Shown here: positions 1-5,480 of the stretch, one piece after another
Numbering within the stretch: position 1 is the stretch's first letter
Layout: every line of letters begins with the position of its first letter
Origin: an uncultured Bacteroidales bacterium
GTDB lineage: Bacteria; Bacteroidota; Bacteroidia; Bacteroidales; Paludibacteraceae
Reading direction: 5' to 3'
Assembly (NCBI GenBank): GCA_903873355.1
Contig: CAIQOG010000597.1
Coordinates: forward strand, 1-5,998
DNA length: 5,998 bases
Program-made: the position numbers and the translations under genes
The notes under the pieces: model-generated
What the model was told of the DNA's origin: nothing
The model's database searches: none
The model's input: only the letters and a program-made list of their open reading frames with translations

Positions 1-2
1 CA

Positions 3-329
3 ACAAATCAACATCAGTGGAGAACAAGAAGATTTTTCTTCTTTCCGGTATTTATAGCCGGACTTTTTGCAATGAGTGCAGTGGTAATGCTCCTTTGGAA
101 CTGGATAATACCATCAATTTCAACCTTTCAGGCATTGACCTATTGGCAAGCCATGGGTCTGTTAGTCCTGAGTCGCATCTTGTTTGGAGGATTCAAATTT
201 GGAAGACATCACAGAGCTGTACACCGTCATTTCGAAAATCATGCTCCATTCAGAGATAAACTGATGGATATGACCGACGAGGAACGTCAGCAATTTAAAA
301 ATCAATGGAAAAAGCGCTGCAACTGTTAA
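3..329 (+). CDS. Small two-TM membrane protein with His-rich tail, 5' partial
   Basis: The reading frame is open from the window edge, so the true start is upstream. The first in-window ATG (position 72) falls inside a hydrophobic helix, because the codons before it already encode FFFFPVFIAGLFAM. I therefore call the gene 5'-truncated, with 108 residues visible. It has two predicted membrane segments, about residues 10-32 and 43-62, joined by a short loop. A cytoplasmic or periplasmic tail follows with HH and HRH clusters, then MTDEERQQFK, and a Cys-ending KRCNC terminus. From general knowledge, proteins of the type 'YWQAxGLLxLSRILFGG' are common in Bacteroidota and often lie near ECF sigma factor genes; no sigma factor can be seen here because the window starts too late. 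The acidic DEExxxFK segment recurs in the next gene, suggesting a shared function. Its role is unknown, and metal or envelope stress is only an inference. Confidence 0.72.
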   Translation, partial: TNQHQWRTRRFFFFPVFIAGLFAMSAVVMLLWNWIIPSISTFQALTYWQAMGLLVLSRILFGGFKFGRHHRAVHRHFENHAPFRDKLMDMTDEERQQFKNQWKKRCNC

Positions 330-415
330 AGATAGACAAATTTAAAGTAAACCAGAAAGTCAGTCGTCATCCTAAACAGAAAGATATTAAGTATTAAATT
401 TAAAATTAAAGTAAA

Positions 416-757
416 ATGATTGTACATGTTTTAAAAGCCGTGGTTTGCGGCGCAATTATCGGAGCTTTGGCATTTTTTGTGCCTCACTTCCTGATCGGAA
501 TACTGGTGTTATTCCTGATAGTAAGAATGTTTCACTGTTGTGGAGGTCACGGTCATCACCGTCATGGACATAAAATGAAACACCTTTTTGTAATGGCTGA
601 TCTGATTCGCAAAATGAGCGATGAAGAATATGCCGAGTTCAAAGCCAACATGAGCGACGACGATTGTTGTGGAAGTAATTCACACTGGGGCAGAAGCTGT
701 TGCGGTTCAAAATCGGACAAAGAATGTTGCGAAACAAAAAAAGAAGAATCTAAGTAA
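416..757 (+). CDS. Small membrane protein with His/Cys-rich, probably metal-binding tail
   Basis: This is a 113-residue protein I cannot assign to a named family. Residues 5-37 are strongly hydrophobic, with a Pro-His break at 23-24, and may form a membrane hairpin or one long helix. A His cluster follows at 45-52 (HGHHRHGH), directly after Cys41-Cys42. Residues 60-79 form a likely amphipathic helix with MSDEEYAEFK, matching MTDEERQQFK of the preceding gene. The tail carries three more vicinal Cys pairs at 84-85, 95-96 and 104-105 and ends in a Lys/Glu-rich stretch. The paired Cys and clustered His suggest binding of a soft or transition metal such as Cu, Zn or Ni; this is inference. The gene lies 86 bp after the previous one and 22 bp before the next, in the same direction, so co-transcription is likely. 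The spacer before it is AT-rich, with no Shine-Dalgarno and no TAnnTTTG element. Confidence 0.75.
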   Translation: MIVHVLKAVVCGAIIGALAFFVPHFLIGILVLFLIVRMFHCCGGHGHHRHGHKMKHLFVMADLIRKMSDEEYAEFKANMSDDDCCGSNSHWGRSCCGSKSDKECCETKKEESK

Positions 758-779
758 TAACCCTTAAAAATCAGACACA

Positions 780-1025
780 ATGCATAGAAAATCGTTATTT
801 TTCGTTTGGTTTGCCTCGGCAGCCATAACTTTTGGGGGTTTATGGTTTGGACTTGGGAAAGATCATTTCAACCGTGGACACCACATGTGTCATCCCATGA
901 TGGAGCGTCACTGCATGATGAAAGAAATGGATGAAAATGAATGTATGGAAAAACCTGATAATCAGAAAAATGAAAAAGTGATTATCATCAAGGAAGTTAT
1001 CAAAAAAGATAGCGTCAAAAAATAA
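780..1025 (+). CDS. Small secreted or membrane-anchored His/Met/Cys-rich protein
   Basis: This is an 81-residue protein of no recognised family. MHRK is followed by a hydrophobic segment at about residues 5-25, a signal anchor or signal peptide without an obvious cleavage or lipobox site. Residues 27-58 are extremely rich in potential metal ligands: GHHMCHPMMERHCMM, then Cys in an acidic segment. The C-terminus is charged and Lys-rich (VIIIKEVIKKDSVKK). Met/His/Cys-rich exported segments are typical of copper or nickel handling, but the specificity cannot be read from sequence. The start ATG lies 22 bp after the stop of the preceding gene, and a hairpin follows about 25 bp after its own stop, so it is probably the last gene of this small operon. 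Confidence 0.72.
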   Translation: MHRKSLFFVWFASAAITFGGLWFGLGKDHFNRGHHMCHPMMERHCMMKEMDENECMEKPDNQKNEKVIIIKEVIKKDSVKK

Positions 1026-1049
1026 CCGGAGTTTTAATATTCAAAATCG

Positions 1050-1085
1050 AACCCTTTCGTTTTCCTGAGTGGAAATGAATGGGTT
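1050..1085. terminator. Probable bidirectional terminator between convergent genes
   Basis: The left arm 1050-1065 (AACCCTTTCGTTTTCC) pairs imperfectly with the right arm 1071-1085 around the 5-nt loop TGAGT. There are closed blocks AACCC/GGGTT and TTTCC/GGAAA, with one mismatch, one G-T pair and one bulge between them. On the + strand it is followed by TATTTATTTAT, and on the - strand by an AT-rich run. It lies between the stop of the small His-rich gene and the stop of rluF, where a shared terminator is expected. No free-energy calculation was done. Confidence 0.5.
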
Positions 1086-1092
1086 TATTTAT

Positions 1093-2055
1093 TTATCGTT
1101 TCCCTGATTTTCTGCTACCAAAACTACCCGAAGAAGGTTTTACGTTCTTCGCCACTCCACCTTTCTTTCCGCTTGAACTACTTGAGTTAGTTCTCAGGTC
1201 TCTTGATTTTGGATTTAGATTGGAAGATCTATCTATTTTTTTTGCTGGTAAAGATGGAGCACGCTGTCCCGTTCTGGTTGGAATATTTCCTTTTGTTTTA
1301 GGTCTTTGCTCTTGGTTCTTGGTTCTTGGTTCTGAGGTAGATGATGAGTTTTCAATCGCTGCCATAATCTGCTCCATCTCGGCCGGTTCAAGTTGCCGCC
1401 ATTCACCAAGTGGAATACCTTTCAAAACAATATTCATAATTCGGATTCGCTCCAATTTCAGCACATCGTATTCGAAATACTCACACATTCGGCGAATCTG
1501 GCGGTTCAGGCCTTGGATAAGCACAATGCGAAACGAGAAAACGGATTCTTTGACCACCTTACATTTTTTGGTCATTTCGCCCAAAATGGGTACACCGGCG
1601 CCCATTTTCTGAATAAATTCGTCGGTAACGGGTTTGTCCACTGTAACCAGGTATTCTTTTTCATGCTTATTTCCGGCACGCAGAATTTTGTTTACAATAT
1701 CACCATTGTTCGTCAGAAAAATTAAGCCCTGCGACTCTTTGTCGAGTCTGCCAATGGGGAAAATCCGTTCGTGGTAACCGATATAATCAATGATGGAATC
1801 TTTTACACCAATTTCGGTGGTGCTGATAATGCCAACCGGTTTATTGAAAGCGATAAACACAAAATCGGTACCTTCTTTGGCTTCAATCAGGTTGCCGTTC
1901 AAAGTCACTTTATCGCGCTTCGAAACCTGTGTACCAACTTCAGCCCGTTTGCCATTTACAAACACATGACCCTGCTCAATATACTTGTCGGCTTCGCGAC
2001 GAGAACAAATGCCACTGTCGCTGATAAATTTATTTAGACGGATTTTTTCGGCCAT
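1093..2055 (-). CDS. rluF: 23S rRNA pseudouridine(2604) synthase RluF
   Basis: This 320-residue protein isomerises a uridine in 23S rRNA to pseudouridine; in E. coli RluF the target is U2604. An N-terminal S4 RNA-binding domain spans about residues 5-60 ([21 protein letters not shown]). The RsuA/RluB/E/F catalytic domain follows, with the [10 protein letters not shown] motif at 102-111 and catalytic Asp105, and the GLNRQIRRM motif at 182-190. From memory, the stretches [18 protein letters not shown] and GAGVPILG match E. coli RluF more closely than RluB or RluE. After about residue 236 comes an extra Ser/Lys/Arg/Pro-rich tail of about 85 residues, probably disordered and RNA-binding; E. coli RluF has a shorter basic tail. 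A 7-bp tandem repeat lies in the tail's coding sequence. The ATG at 2055-2053 begins [10 protein letters not shown], the expected N-terminus of the S4 domain. It follows the Nudix gene by 71 bp and may share its transcript. Confidence 0.93.
   Translation of the reverse strand: MAEKIRLNKFISDSGICSRREADKYIEQGHVFVNGKRAEVGTQVSKRDKVTLNGNLIEAKEGTDFVFIAFNKPVGIISTTEIGVKDSIIDYIGYHERIFPIGRLDKESQGLIFLTNNGDIVNKILRAGNKHEKEYLVTVDKPVTDEFIQKMGAGVPILGEMTKKCKVVKESVFSFRIVLIQGLNRQIRRMCEYFEYDVLKLERIRIMNIVLKGIPLGEWRQLEPAEMEQIMAAIENSSSTSEPRTKNQEQRPKTKGNIPTRTGQRAPSLPAKKIDRSSNLNPKSRDLRTNSSSSSGKKGGVAKNVKPSSGSFGSRKSGKR
1311..1333. repeat. Heptanucleotide tandem repeat, 3.3 copies, inside rluF
   Basis: CTTGGTT occurs three times head to tail (1311-1317, 1318-1324, 1325-1331), followed by CT. 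On the coding strand it encodes EPRTKNQ (RluF residues 242-248), at the start of the low-complexity tail. The unit is not a multiple of three, so gain or loss of one copy would shift the frame of the tail while leaving the catalytic domain intact. Confidence 0.85.
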
Positions 2056-2056
2056 T

Positions 2057-2128
2057 TGATTGGTTATTTGTTGATTCGTTGATTTGGTTATTCTTACGTT
2101 TACTGTTTGCTACTAACTATTTACTGTT
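2057..2128. repeat. Degenerate short direct repeats in the Nudix-rluF spacer
   Basis: The spacer contains near-copies TTGATTGGTTATT (from 2057) and TTGATTTGGTTATT (2079-2092), with a further TTGATTCG between them. It also contains two copies of TTTACTGTT (2099-2107 and 2120-2128), 21 bp apart. The second copy overlaps the Nudix stop codon. The pattern is low in complexity and may be decayed repeat DNA; no function is evident. Confidence 0.45.
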
Positions 2129-2756
2129 ATTCCTTTAGGATATCAAGTAATTCGCTGATTACCATGGCACTGGCACCCCATATTTCAGCATTAGTCACAT
2201 CAAAATAGGGTGCTTCAGATCCGGATTTTATTGATTTCACATAGAAATCTTTTTTCTTAATCACCTCAGGTTTGAAAAAGTCAGAAAATGGTATTTCAAT
2301 TACTTCATCCACTTCGCGTTGATCAATTTTATAAACAGGTTTTTCGGCCAGATAACCGACAAAAACACTAATCAGGAAATTACTTGGCGGCACGTAAATA
2401 TCTGAAAGTCGGCCAATTATTTCTATTTTTTCCTCCGGTATTCCGATTTCTTCGTCAATTTCACGCAACGCAGTAATCCTCACATCGCCATCTTCTTCCT
2501 CGTATCGTCCACCCGGAAATGCAATTTGTCCCGAATGAATTCCAACATACACACTACGTCGGATTACAATCATTTTCAGCACACTATCATCGTGAAAGAA
2601 CAAAATCATGACAGCACTTTTCTGAGCATGTACAGCCATTTTATTTTCATTCAAATAATCGGAAATTCGATGTTCAGGAGCCATTTTCAGATGAGAATTC
2701 ATTCCCTGCAGCTGACCTGTAAGTTTGTGCTTTAATTCTTGTTCGGTAAGGTTCAT
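2127..2756 (-). CDS. Nudix hydrolase, CoA pyrophosphatase type (NudL/YeaB-like)
   Basis: This 209-residue cytoplasmic Nudix protein probably cleaves CoA or acyl-CoA to 4'-phosphopantetheine and 3',5'-ADP. The family-specific NuCoA region upstream of the Nudix box is recognisable as RRSVYVGIHSGQIAFPGG (66-83). It corresponds to the pattern LLTxRSxxxRxxxGxxxFPGG, but the conserved second Arg is Gly72 here. The catalytic helix follows as REIDEEIGI (98-106), with the metal-binding glutamates. The C-terminal WGASAMVISELLDIL also fits the CoA branch. The length is close to that of E. coli NudL (192 residues). I chose the ATG at 2756-2754 (MNLTEQELKH). A TTG ten codons upstream would place the start inside the probable promoter and add a hydrophobic run not expected in the family. 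The gene follows sufD after 85 bp, apparently with its own promoter. The change at Gly72 leaves substrate specificity slightly open. Confidence 0.85.
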   Translation of the reverse strand: MNLTEQELKHKLTGQLQGMNSHLKMAPEHRISDYLNENKMAVHAQKSAVMILFFHDDSVLKMIVIRRSVYVGIHSGQIAFPGGRYEEEDGDVRITALREIDEEIGIPEEKIEIIGRLSDIYVPPSNFLISVFVGYLAEKPVYKIDQREVDEVIEIPFSDFFKPEVIKKKDFYVKSIKSGSEAPYFDVTNAEIWGASAMVISELLDILKE

Positions 2757-2773
2757 ATCAAAAAAATATCCCG

Positions 2774-2781
2774 CAAAATTA
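2774..2781 (-). promoter_or_regulatory. Candidate Bacteroidota -7 element (TAATTTTG) for the Nudix gene
   Basis: On the - strand TAATTTTG matches the Bacteroidota TAnnTTTG consensus. It ends 17 bp before the chosen Nudix ATG, giving a short leader of about 10 nt if transcription starts about 7 nt downstream. No clear TTG/TTTG element is seen about 20 bp further upstream, so the match is only half of the consensus. Confidence 0.4.
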
Positions 2782-2841
2782 CGCAAATATTTCGGCGTAA
2801 CTCACGGGAAATCTAATATCTTTTATCTTAGTTCTAAAATC

Positions 2842-4182
2842 CTACTGACAAATCACACAACCTTCGCATTTCGACAATTCGCCGCGAAGACGTTTTTCAA
2901 CCAGCATTTTAATTCTGTCCTGCAAAGCCGGTATGCGGATATTTTCAATCACATCGTTGGTAAAAGCAAACATCAATAGCAATCGTGCTTCTGACTCTGA
3001 TATTCCACGTGCCTGCATATAAAATTTTGCGGTTTCGTCGAGTGAACCAATGGTTGCTCCATGCGAACATTTCACGTCGTCGGCATAAATTTCCAACTGC
3101 GGCTTGGTGCGCATTTTGGCGGTTTTCTTCAAGAGGATATTGCGATTGGTCTGAAATGCTGCGGTTTTCTGAGCATCTTTTGCCACATAAAGTTTTCCGG
3201 TAAATGCACCTTTCGCTGTATCGTCGAGCACGTATTTGAACAATTCCCTACTATTACAATTTGGCTCATTATGAATGATAGACGTGAAATTATCTACCTG
3301 TTGGTTTTTATCGGCAATCACCATGCCGCAAAGTTCGGTTTCACAACCTTCGCCGTCCAAATCAATTTCTATCATATTGCGCGTAACGCCGTTGTGAAGC
3401 GTAATCACATTAGCCAGCACCGTTGACGAAGTAGCTTGGTCAATCAGCAAAGTTGATAAATTGGTGGTTTTATTATGGGTATTTTCAAGTTTGTAGTGCT
3501 CGTAAGTCGCATTTTCAGCAACGAAGACTTCGGTTACGCGGTTTGACAGGAAACGAACTTCATCCACCGTATGGTCACAAACCAATAACTGCGCTTTAGC
3601 ACCTTTTTCAAGAATAATCAGGTTATGGCTTACCGCCATAAAATCCACGTCGGAACGCATGATGTTCACCAACTGAACCGGCTTGTCAAGTATAATATTT
3701 TCAGGAACGTACATAAAGAATCCATCCTGTGCAAAAGCACCGTTGAAAGCCACCAGTCCATCTTCTTTGGTTGAACTGAGTTTCCCAAAATAATCTTTTA
3801 GCAATTCGGGGTGCGTTGCAGCTATTTCTTTCACACTGCCAATAATCACACCATCAGGAAGTTTTGAATTTCGAGGGTCGGAAACCGGATAAAATCCATC
3901 ATTCACCACAAAATAAAGGTACGAATGAATGCCCGGCACATCGCATTTGAAAACATCATACGGATTTACAGGAATTGGAATACGGTTGATATTCAAGCCA
4001 TAATCTACAGAAAGTGGTTCTTTCAGGTCGGTATATTTGTAATTTTCGAGAGCCACAGTTGGGAATCTAAGTTTTTCGAACTGCGTAAAAGCAGCATCAC
4101 GGAAACTGTTCATCACCGAAGCCGAATGCTTTTTAATGCTTTCGTGGTGGGATTTATATAAATCGATATATTGTTGTTCCAT
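2842..4182 (-). CDS. sufD: Fe-S cluster assembly protein SufD
   Basis: This 446-residue protein is the scaffold partner of SufB in the cytoplasmic SufB-SufC2-SufD complex, which builds Fe-S clusters and transfers them to apoproteins. The N-terminal part contains FPTVALENYKYTDL (about 40-53), usual for SufD. A beta-helical core follows, and the diagnostic C-terminal signature is KCSHGATIGSLD (from residue 371), with Cys372 and His374; His374 corresponds to the SufB-SufD interface His360 of E. coli. RGISESEARLLLMFAF follows. The extreme C-terminus ends in CEGCVICQ, a CxxCxxC arrangement (Cys439, 442, 445). I chose the ATG at 4182-4180 (MEQQYIDLYK). An in-frame ATG at 4212 would add ten residues encoded by the neighbouring terminal inverted repeat. 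The gene is normally adjacent to sufC; here a GxxExxY cassette separates them. No sufS or sufE follows. Confidence 0.95.
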   Translation of the reverse strand: MEQQYIDLYKSHHESIKKHSASVMNSFRDAAFTQFEKLRFPTVALENYKYTDLKEPLSVDYGLNINRIPIPVNPYDVFKCDVPGIHSYLYFVVNDGFYPVSDPRNSKLPDGVIIGSVKEIAATHPELLKDYFGKLSSTKEDGLVAFNGAFAQDGFFMYVPENIILDKPVQLVNIMRSDVDFMAVSHNLIILEKGAKAQLLVCDHTVDEVRFLSNRVTEVFVAENATYEHYKLENTHNKTTNLSTLLIDQATSSTVLANVITLHNGVTRNMIEIDLDGEGCETELCGMVIADKNQQVDNFTSIIHNEPNCNSRELFKYVLDDTAKGAFTGKLYVAKDAQKTAAFQTNRNILLKKTAKMRTKPQLEIYADDVKCSHGATIGSLDETAKFYMQARGISESEARLLLMFAFTNDVIENIRIPALQDRIKMLVEKRLRGELSKCEGCVICQ

Positions 4183-4185
4183 GGT

Positions 4186-4226
4186 TTTTACCACTAAGAA
4201 ACTAAGTAACACTTAGATTCACTAAG
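4186..4226. repeat. Terminal inverted repeat, sufD-side arm
   Basis: This arm contains four ACTWAG words starting at 4193, 4201, 4211 and 4221 (spacing 8, 10, 10 bp). Read inward from the cassette edge it begins TTTTACCACTAAG. Positions 4201-4226 are the exact reverse complement of 4683-4708. Because CTAAG and CTTAG are complementary, the arm can also fold locally; for example ACTTAG (4211-4216) pairs with CTAAGT (4222-4227) around a 5-nt loop. It ends 3 bp before the sufD start codon. Confidence 0.9.
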
Positions 4227-4243
4227 TTATTTTTTATTCTTGA

Positions 4244-4654
4244 TTATTCTTTTGGGAGATTTGCAAACTTTTCTGTAACAAGCGACACTAATCCTTGAGA
4301 AGTAATATTCAAACAATTAAAGTTTATCAATAACCCTTTAGGGATACCTGTCAATTTCAAATAAGATAATAATTGAGCTTTAAAAAGTGGAATTATTTCC
4401 TCCGTAGCTTTTAATTCAACTATAATACAATCATTTACAACTACATCCAATCGTAATTCATTTTTCAAAAGTTTCCCTTTGTAAACAAGTGGAATTCTTT
4501 CCTGATAAGCTACTTGTAAATCATTAATCCTTAATTCTTCAATAAAACACTCTTCATAAATGGATTCCAATAAACCAGGACCTAATTGTTTATGAACTTC
4601 AATAGCACATGATACAATCTTATAAGCCAAGTCATTTAGCTCTTTTTGTGTCAT
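4244..4654 (-). CDS. GxxExxY family protein (PD-(D/E)XK nuclease superfamily)
   Basis: This 136-residue protein belongs to the GxxExxY family (TIGR04256, related to Pfam PDDEXK_3). The name-giving motif is Gly27-Glu30-Tyr33 within LGPGLLESIYEECF. The nuclease-like core follows: Asp70 in RLDVVV, Glu80-x-Lys82 in IIVELKA, and Gln94 to Tyr98 in QLLSYLKLTG, which fits motif IV. All expected acidic and lysine positions are present, so the fold could be catalytically active; no biochemical role is established as far as I know. The C-terminus after LLINFN differs from the usual glycine-rich ending. The ATG is at 4654-4652; an earlier ATG 7 bp upstream is out of frame. It has the same orientation as sufC and sufD and no visible promoter of its own, so expression from the suf transcript is likely. 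Base composition is much more AT-rich than its neighbours, consistent with acquisition. Confidence 0.92.
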   Translation of the reverse strand: MTQKELNDLAYKIVSCAIEVHKQLGPGLLESIYEECFIEELRINDLQVAYQERIPLVYKGKLLKNELRLDVVVNDCIIVELKATEEIIPLFKAQLLSYLKLTGIPKGLLINFNCLNITSQGLVSLVTEKFANLPKE

Positions 4655-4682
4655 AATTCATTGTTGCTTTGAATAATTTTGT

Positions 4683-4723
4683 CTTAGTGAATCTAAGTGT
4701 TACTTAGTATCTAAGTGGTTAAA
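4683..4723. repeat. Terminal inverted repeat, sufC-side arm
   Basis: On the + strand the arm contains CTWAGT words starting at 4683, 4693, 4703 and 4711, with spacing 10, 10 and 8 bp, mirroring the sufD-side arm. It ends in GTGGTTAAA. Compared with the other arm it differs at three of 41 positions, all in the outer 15 bp. In the sufC direction it reads TTTAACCACTTAG, where the TAA is the sufC stop codon. Confidence 0.9.
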
Positions 4724-5474
4724 TTCCTTCGACTTCCTTTTTAATCCAGTCGTAGCCACGTTCTTCAAGTTCGTACGCTAATTCTTTTCCTCCTGATTTC
4801 ACTATACGACCATCGTACAAAACATGTACAAAATCTGGCACGATATAGTCGAGCAGTCGTTGATAGTGCGTTATCACAATGCTGGCATTCTCTTTGGTTT
4901 TCAGCTTATTTACACCATTAGCCACAATGCGTAATGCGTCAATATCCAATCCTGAATCCGTTTCGTCAAGAATGGACAATTTCGGATCGAGCATAGCCAT
5001 CTGGAAAATCTCGTTGCGTTTCTTTTCACCGCCCGAAAAACCTTCGTTTACCGAACGATTAGCCAATTTACTGTCCATCTCAACCAATTCTTTTTTCTCA
5101 CGCTGCAAACGAAGAAAATCGTTTGCCGACATTGGTTCCAGTCCCTTGTATTTCCGGTGTTCGTTTACTGCTGTACGCATAAAGTTCACCATGCTTACAC
5201 CCGGGATTTCAACCGGATACTGAAAACTGAGAAAAATTCCTTCACGAGAGCGATTTTCAGGTGTAAGCTCCAACAGGTTCTTACCGTTGAAAGTCACATC
5301 ACCTTCGGTAACTGTAAAAGCAGGATTACCTGTAAGAACAGACGACAATGTTGATTTACCGGCCCCGTTAGGTCCCATAATTGCATGAACTTCACCGGCA
5401 TTGACACTTAAGCTCAATCCTTTTAATATTTCTTTGCCATTGATACTGGCATGTAAGTTTTTAATTTGTAACAT
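4719..5474 (-). CDS. sufC: Fe-S cluster assembly ATPase SufC
   Basis: This 251-residue soluble ABC-type ATPase drives conformational change in the SufBCD scaffold during Fe-S cluster assembly. All ABC motifs are present: Walker A GPNGAGKST (34-42), Q-loop Gln85 in LSFQYPVEIPG, signature FSGGEKKR (146-153), Walker B LSILDE (166-171), and switch His203 in VITHYQR. ETDSGLDIDAL directly after Walker B is the SufC hallmark. Length is typical of the family. I chose the ATG at 5474-5472 (MLQIKNLHA). The frame extends 13 codons upstream into the sufB-sufC repeat element, and those residues have no counterpart in SufC. The stop codon lies inside the terminal inverted repeat of the GxxExxY cassette, so the last codons may have been affected by that insertion, although the C-terminus (YDWIKKEVEGI) looks normal in length. 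Between sufB and the start sits a REP-like element ending 6 bp before the ATG. Confidence 0.96.
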   Translation of the reverse strand: MLQIKNLHASINGKEILKGLSLSVNAGEVHAIMGPNGAGKSTLSSVLTGNPAFTVTEGDVTFNGKNLLELTPENRSREGIFLSFQYPVEIPGVSMVNFMRTAVNEHRKYKGLEPMSANDFLRLQREKKELVEMDSKLANRSVNEGFSGGEKKRNEIFQMAMLDPKLSILDETDSGLDIDALRIVANGVNKLKTKENASIVITHYQRLLDYIVPDFVHVLYDGRIVKSGGKELAYELEERGYDWIKKEVEGI

Positions 5475-5480
5475 AAAACT

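Larger units (their letters stand above)
4186..4723 (-). mobile_element. 538-bp GxxExxY cassette with 41-bp terminal inverted repeats
   Basis: The element consists of one AT-rich gene and two near-identical inverted ends (38 of 41 positions match, with a perfect 26-bp core). It fills the sufC-sufD junction exactly: the upstream end overlaps the sufC stop codon and the downstream end stops 3 bp before the sufD ATG. Hand counts give about 27% GC over 180 bp of its gene (4381-4560), against about 45% over 120 bp of sufC and 43% over 60 bp of sufD. No transposase and no clear target-site duplication are visible. If it moves, it may rely on its own PD-(D/E)XK-like protein or on factors supplied in trans. 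That it is mobile is inference from structure, not shown. Confidence 0.7.

Noticed and set aside
17..259. Open frame with ATG near the window start, + strand
   Set aside because: It overlaps the partial two-TM membrane protein in another frame; the membrane protein frame has coherent helices and a motif shared with the next gene.
1079..1612. Long open frame on the + strand opposite rluF
   Set aside because: It is antisense to a clear RluF gene with all family motifs, and its translation is low-complexity Phe/Leu/Ser-rich without recognisable domains.
2827..2839. CTTAGTTCTAA after the sufD stop, resembling one word of the cassette repeat
   Set aside because: It is only a single word, with no second copy at 8-10 bp spacing; the similarity is within chance for AT-rich spacer DNA.
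4183..4212. Ten-codon upstream extension of SufD
   Set aside because: It is encoded by the terminal inverted repeat of the GxxExxY cassette; MEQQYIDLYK begins just after the repeat and is a better start.
4674..4681. TAATTTTG on the + strand resembling a Bacteroidota -7 element
   Set aside because: It points into the 3' end of sufC on the opposite strand, has no TTTG at the right upstream spacing, and lies in AT-rich DNA where chance matches are expected.
4186..4723. CRISPR-like reading of the spaced ACTWAG words
   Set aside because: The words are 6 bp with 2-4 bp gaps, present in only four copies per arm and arranged as inverted ends; there are no spacers and no cas genes.
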